A stretch of DNA of 64,000 nucleotides from an uncultured Christensenellaceae bacterium. GTDB taxonomy: Bacteria; Bacillota; Clostridia; Christensenellales; Pumilibacteraceae. A program made the translations under genes and the position numbers. Positions 60,198 to 64,000 of the stretch are shown here, in pieces. Under the pieces are notes generated by a model. That model ran no database searches. It was not told the DNA's origin and saw only the letters and a program-made list of their open reading frames with translations. Location of the stretch: the NCBI GenBank assembly GCA_910588155.1, contig CAJUPB010000003.1:42983-106982 (forward strand). The letters are read 5' to 3'. Numbering within the stretch: the first letter of the stretch is position 1; each line of letters opens with the position of its first letter.

Positions 60198-61948
60198 GCG
60201 GAAAAGATAAAAAAACAATGAAGCCGCGCACGGTTTCGCGCATTTTGAAATACGTTAAGCCCTATTTGTTCTGGCTGATTCTCGCGCTTGTTTTTGCCGT
60301 GATACAGATTGCGGCGACGCTGTTTGCGCCGATAGTGATAGGCAGCGCAATCGATTATATTATCACCGAAAAACAAGTGTATTTCGACGAAGTGTTTATC
60401 AGGCTTTTACAGCTCGGAGGACTTGTCGCCGTGGCGGCGCTGTTTCAATGGTTGGTTTCGCTTTGCACGAACAAAGTTTCCTACCGCACCATACGCGACA
60501 TACGCCGAGACGCTTTCGACAAGCTGAATCGCGTGCCGCTCAAAGTCATAGACGGAAGCAGCCGCGGCGACCTTATGACAAGGGTGGGCGCGGACACCGA
60601 ACAAATTTCCGACGGACTGATACAAGGTTTTACGCAATTGTTTACCGGCATAGTGACGGTCGTGGGCACTCTGTGCTTTATGCTTACCGTCAACGTATTG
60701 GTCACGCTTGTTGTCGTGGTCGTGACTCCGCTTTCCATTGTCGTCGCATATTTCATAGCAAAAGGCTGTCACGACAAGTTCAAAAGTCAATCGGACAGGC
60801 GCGGCGAACTCGGCGGTCTGTGCGAGGAAATGCTTCACGACTTCAAAACGGTCAAAGCCTTTTCCTATGAGGACGCAGCGCAAAAGCGTTTCGGCGTCAT
60901 AAACAAGAAACTGCAAAAAGTCGGAATAAAGGCGCAGTTTTACTCCGCAATGGTCAATCCCTGCACTCGTTTCGTCAACGGCATAGTCTACGCCGCCGTC
61001 GCGATTATGGGCGCATTCCTGTGTATAGACGGCAAACTGTCGGTCGGATTTCTTTCCACGTTTTTGACGTATGCCAATCAATACACGAAACCTTTTAACG
61101 AAATAACCGGCGTCATAACCGAGTTGCAAACGGCGACGGCAGCCGCGGCGAGAGTGTTCAGGCTGTTGGACGAAGACGAGGAAACCGACGACGAAAACGG
61201 AAAGGAGTTCACCGCAAACGGCGATATTTCCATCAAAAACGTCGACTTCTCCTACTCGGAAAAACCGTTGATTCAAAACTTCAATCTCGAAGTCAAACAC
61301 GGTCAGCGCGTTGCCATCGTCGGTCCCACCGGTTGCGGCAAAACGACGCTGATAAATCTTTTGATGCGTTTTTACGACGTTAAGGGCGGAGAAATACTCG
61401 TCGACGGCGTAAACGTCAAGGATATGACAAGAAAAGGGCTGCGGCAAAACTTCGGTATGGTTTTGCAGGACAGTTGGCTGTTCCACGGCACGATACGGGA
61501 AAACATCGCATACGGCAAGGACAATGCAACGGACGAGGAGATTGTCGCCGCCGCCAAAAAGGCGCATATACACAACTTCATTATGCGACTCAAAGACGGC
61601 TACGATACCGTGATTTCCGACAAGGACGACGGCATATCGCAAGGACAGCGGCAACTATTGTGTATCGCGCGCATAATGCTTATGAACCCGCCTATGCTGA
61701 TTCTCGACGAAGCGACGAGCAATATCGATACGCGCACGGAAATCAGGATACAGAAGGCTTTTGCGGAAATAATGCAAGGGCGCACGTCGTTTATCGTCGC
61801 GCACCGTCTGTCCACGATTAAGGAGGCCGACGTCATTCTCGTAATGAAAGACGGCAACGTTATCGAAAAGGGCAATCACGAATCTCTTATGGCGCTCGGC
61901 GGCTTCTACAAGACGCTGTTCGAAGCGGGTTACGGCGACGCGCAGTAG
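60194..61948 (+). CDS. ABC exporter, heterodimer subunit 2
   Basis: 584 residues. Six membrane helices (about 28-320), then an ATPase with Walker A GPTGCGKTTLIN, Q-loop VLQDSWLF, degenerate signature ISQGQRQLLCIARIM (SQGQ rather than SGGQ) and canonical Walker B MLILDEATSNID with catalytic Glu, H-loop IVAHRLST. Together with subunit 1 this gives one intact and one altered site, as expected of heterodimeric type IV exporters. Substrate cannot be told from sequence. Confidence 0.94.
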   Translation: MSGKDKKTMKPRTVSRILKYVKPYLFWLILALVFAVIQIAATLFAPIVIGSAIDYIITEKQVYFDEVFIRLLQLGGLVAVAALFQWLVSLCTNKVSYRTIRDIRRDAFDKLNRVPLKVIDGSSRGDLMTRVGADTEQISDGLIQGFTQLFTGIVTVVGTLCFMLTVNVLVTLVVVVVTPLSIVVAYFIAKGCHDKFKSQSDRRGELGGLCEEMLHDFKTVKAFSYEDAAQKRFGVINKKLQKVGIKAQFYSAMVNPCTRFVNGIVYAAVAIMGAFLCIDGKLSVGFLSTFLTYANQYTKPFNEITGVITELQTATAAAARVFRLLDEDEETDDENGKEFTANGDISIKNVDFSYSEKPLIQNFNLEVKHGQRVAIVGPTGCGKTTLINLLMRFYDVKGGEILVDGVNVKDMTRKGLRQNFGMVLQDSWLFHGTIRENIAYGKDNATDEEIVAAAKKAHIHNFIMRLKDGYDTVISDKDDGISQGQRQLLCIARIMLMNPPMLILDEATSNIDTRTEIRIQKAFAEIMQGRTSFIVAHRLSTIKEADVILVMKDGNVIEKGNHESLMALGGFYKTLFEAGYGDAQ

Positions 61949-61990
61949 AATTATCGCCATTCGGCAAATTAACAAATACAAACAAAAAAA

Positions 61991-62011
61991 CAACGGCTTT
62001 AAAAGCCGTTG
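61991..62011 (+). terminator. Terminator of ABC exporter operon
   Basis: CAACGGC / GCCGTTG stem with TTTAAAA loop followed by TTTTTCTTTT. Confidence 0.85.
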
Positions 62012-62091
62012 TTTTTCTTTTATTGCTTTTAAGGATAAACCGCGAATTATCCCTTAATGCACTCCTTTCCGTCCACTATGCAAGAGTCCTT

Positions 62092-62700
62092 TTAAACGGA
62101 AGTCACAAACCGAAGATTGACCATACAGCCGCGATTGCACCGTATGAATGCGTCGTCGCGTATTTTCTTCTCCGCTGCCGAAAGAGAGCTGTATTCGACA
62201 AACTCGCCCTCTTTGGAATGATATACTATATAATGCCCCTGAACTTCGAGATATTTTATGAGATGAGTGCGTATGCTTACCAAGTCGCCGTTTACGGTTA
62301 TTATTATCTCATCGTTTCTGCGCACCGTTATGCGTCCGAGGGCGCGCGTCATTTTCAAAGAAAAGGTATACTTATCAAAAGGCTTGACTATAAAATCCAA
62401 TGCATCGACTTCATAACCTTGCACAGCCATTTGCGCCATATTCGTTACAAATATTATAATAACATTCTTATCGATTTTACGAAGCTGTCTTGCAGCGTCC
62501 ATACCGCTGCTGCCGACGGAAAAATCGATATCCATAAATATTATGTCGTATCCCGATTCGTAGCCGATTAAAAATCTGTCCGCCGACGAAAACTCGCGCA
62601 CTGCGAACTCCACCTTCTTCTTTTGTGCAACATATTCCAAACAGTCGGAAATGCGCTTCCTTTCGGACTCCTCGTCATCGACAATTGCCACATTCAACAT
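62092..62700 (-). CDS. Orphan LytTR response regulator, C-terminally truncated
   Basis: 202 residues, about 35 shorter than the other three regulators. Receiver is intact: VDDEES pocket, phospho-Asp57 (DIIFMDIDF), FIVKPFD. The LytTR domain stops at RGCMVNLRFVTSV. Reading past the TAA in the same frame continues as KDSCIVDGKECIKG to another TAA at 62049-62047, which fits the missing LytTR strands, so the gene seems to carry a nonsense change and is likely decaying. No kinase or GH3 gene adjoins. Good GGAGG ribosome site. Confidence 0.8.
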   Translation of the reverse strand: MLNVAIVDDEESERKRISDCLEYVAQKKKVEFAVREFSSADRFLIGYESGYDIIFMDIDFSVGSSGMDAARQLRKIDKNVIIIFVTNMAQMAVQGYEVDALDFIVKPFDKYTFSLKMTRALGRITVRRNDEIIITVNGDLVSIRTHLIKYLEVQGHYIVYHSKEGEFVEYSSLSAAEKKIRDDAFIRCNRGCMVNLRFVTSV

Positions 62701-62816
62701 CGTTTCTACCTCCGAATGTTTTCGCGAATCATTTATAATGATACCAAAAAAACGAAAGTTAAAACGACTTTCGGCGCGAAACCTACATTTTTCGGCGCGA
62801 ATTGCTTTCCTTGCAT

Positions 62817-63785
62817 TTATTTCTCGAAAGCAAACTTCAATCCGATTTTGCGGCGAATTCCGTCGAGCAATTCCATTACTTCAATTGTCGCTTGCGCAGG
62901 CACAAACGCACTCTCTTTTCTTCCCGACCTCATTTCCTCGGCAACCCTGTCGAACTGCGCGAGCATAGCGTTTTTATCCGACTTTATGTCTATTCGTTCC
63001 GACTTTGCCTTAACTTTTGCGCCGGCTCCGCTATGATAGTTCCCCGATTCGATACAGCCGTGTTCGCCGACTATTTTCAACCGCTCGCCCACTCCGCGAA
63101 GAGAGCGCACCGAAATCATAACTTTGACTTCGAACCCGTCGTATTTCATTATTATGTCGTCGCTTACGTCCACGCCGCACTTGAATTTCGCGCTACATAC
63201 AATATCGTTCGGTTTTCCGAAAAGGCGGTAAGCGTAGGTTATCGGATATACGCCGAGGTCGAGCAGTGCACCGCCTGCAAGTTCGCTTTTCAGCAAGCGG
63301 CTCTTTTTCCCGAAAGCAATCGGCAAGCACAGCGTCATCAAACCGCTTTCGATTTTCCCGAGCATACCTTCCGACACTATTCTTTTCACTTCGTTTGCGG
63401 GCGAAGAAAACCACGTCCACATAGCTTCCGCAAGATACAAGCCGTTTTCTTTCGCAATATCGAACAACTCCGTTGCCTGCGCCGCATCCGTCGTGAACGG
63501 CTTTTCCGCAAGCACGGGTTTGCCGCAGGCAAGCGCTCTTTTGCAAAAGTCGAAATGCACGTTGTTTGTGACGTTTATATACACTCCGTCCACGTTTTCG
63601 TCGGCAATCGCCTCTTCCATAGTTTCGTACGCCCTGCCGCCGTACTTTTCGGCAAACCTTTCGGCTTTGACGAAAGTACGATTGTAAACAGCGGCAAGCC
63701 TGTGCCTGCCGCCGTGAAAAATACGCTTTGCCACGGAATTGGCTATGCCTCCCGCACCTATAAACGCCCATTTGAAAGGTTCCAT
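62817..63785 (-). CDS. Gfo/Idh/MocA family oxidoreductase
   Basis: About 322 residues from the ATG at 63785 (EPFKWAFIGAGGIANS); a GTG six bases upstream would leave no room for a ribosome site. N-terminal NAD(P)-binding Rossmann fold with IGAGGIA, then LAEKPFTTDAAQ with the conserved catalytic-site Lys (EKP) and a C-terminal beta-sheet domain with GGALLDLGVYPITYAYRLFG (conserved G..D.G.Y/H). It interconverts sugar or inositol hydroxyl and keto groups; substrate not predictable. Confidence 0.93.
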   Translation of the reverse strand: MEPFKWAFIGAGGIANSVAKRIFHGGRHRLAAVYNRTFVKAERFAEKYGGRAYETMEEAIADENVDGVYINVTNNVHFDFCKRALACGKPVLAEKPFTTDAAQATELFDIAKENGLYLAEAMWTWFSSPANEVKRIVSEGMLGKIESGLMTLCLPIAFGKKSRLLKSELAGGALLDLGVYPITYAYRLFGKPNDIVCSAKFKCGVDVSDDIIMKYDGFEVKVMISVRSLRGVGERLKIVGEHGCIESGNYHSGAGAKVKAKSERIDIKSDKNAMLAQFDRVAEEMRSGRKESAFVPAQATIEVMELLDGIRRKIGLKFAFEK

Positions 63786-63813
63786 TTCCACCTCTGAATG
63801 AATTTTTATTTAA

Positions 63814-64000
63814 AACGCAGGTGCAACGCAGAAATGCGAAGTTTATACACCGTCAGCCGAAAGGGTCAGAAACCAGCAGTTCAAGGCGCACGCGGCTTTT
63901 GCGAGGGAGCGTACACAGACGTACGTGACCGAAGCAAAAACGCAAGTGCAACGCAGAAATGCGAAGTTTATACACCGTCAGCCGAAAGGGTCAGAAACCA
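63814..64000. repeat. Tandem array of a ~125-bp unit (runs off window)
   Basis: The segment starting GTGCAACGCAGAAATGCGAAG at 63821 recurs at 63946 with no change visible through the window end, a 125-base period. Each unit has CGCA-GAAA-TGCG and CC-GAAA-GG mini-hairpins and a larger TTTTGC...GCAAAA stem enclosing GCGTAC/GTACGT. About 1.5 units are visible; the array continues beyond 64000. Confidence 0.85.

Noticed and set aside
63814..64000. CRISPR array
   Set aside because: The period is 125 bases with no unique spacers and no cas genes; it is a plain tandem repeat.

Overview
The window looks like a chromosomal segment of an uncultured anaerobic Bacillota (Clostridia-like, probably gut) of roughly 50% GC. 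Supporting signs are near-consensus sigma-A promoters (TTGACA-17-TATAAT), strong GGAGG ribosome sites, some TTG/GTG starts, a walJ...rlmH gene order, class I two-subunit fumarase, PepV, YitT, paired CPBP proteases and GHKL/LytTR two-component systems. No rRNA, tRNA, CRISPR array or prophage was seen. Most genes up to about 50 kb are on the minus strand.

Layout. 0-1.6 kb: fatty-acid start genes (fabH-acpP-fabD, fabD cut by the edge). 1.9-2.9 kb: YitT-family membrane protein. 2.97-5.7 kb: a DnaA-box cluster, then a promoter, a cobalamin riboswitch with a terminator, and a three-gene set (secreted protein, DUF4430/transcobalamin-beta-like lipoprotein, ECF-type S component) that looks like B12 capture and uptake. 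5.7-6.2 kb: gene remnant between two similar hairpins. 6.2-9.5 kb: uraA-upp pyrimidine salvage, a Y1/REP-type transposase relative without its HUH motif and a small protein. 9.5-20.2 kb: NlpC/P60 wall hydrolase, M18 aminopeptidase, a TIR-like/PH-like membrane pair, M14 peptidase-tadA, walJ-CPBP-CPBP-rlmH, fumarase alpha/beta. 20.2-27.4, 36.1-41.4 and 41.6-50.1 kb: three paralogous surface-glycan cassettes. 27.4-36.1 kb: gltX, pepV, thioredoxin, amidase, a CBM-like remnant beside a C9 tract, ferritin, Na/Pi transporter, RNA m5C methyltransferase. 50-62 kb: nitrilase-like protein, SDR, MacB-like ABC exporter, SWIM/SNF2 helicase, TPR-like protein, heterodimeric ABC exporter. 62-64 kb: truncated LytTR regulator, Gfo/Idh/MocA oxidoreductase, and the start of a tandem array of a 125-bp unit.

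The main system is the three-fold cassette: LytTR response regulator, GHKL (AgrC-like) histidine kinase, then a glycoside hydrolase family 3 protein whose domains are in swapped order (C-terminal sandwich and FnIII first, TIM barrel last) with a membrane helix at each end. In two cassettes a carbohydrate-binding companion follows exactly 13 bases later. No AgrB/AgrD peptide genes accompany the kinases, so the simplest reading is glycan or glycoside sensing at the cell surface coupled to membrane-tethered beta-glycosidases. A C9 tract inside the first GH3 gene and another C9 tract in a promoter-like spacer beside a CBM-like remnant suggest phase variation. The truncated fourth regulator and the remnant suggest that the family also decays.

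All functional calls come from reading motifs and gene order by eye. No database search or structure prediction was run.
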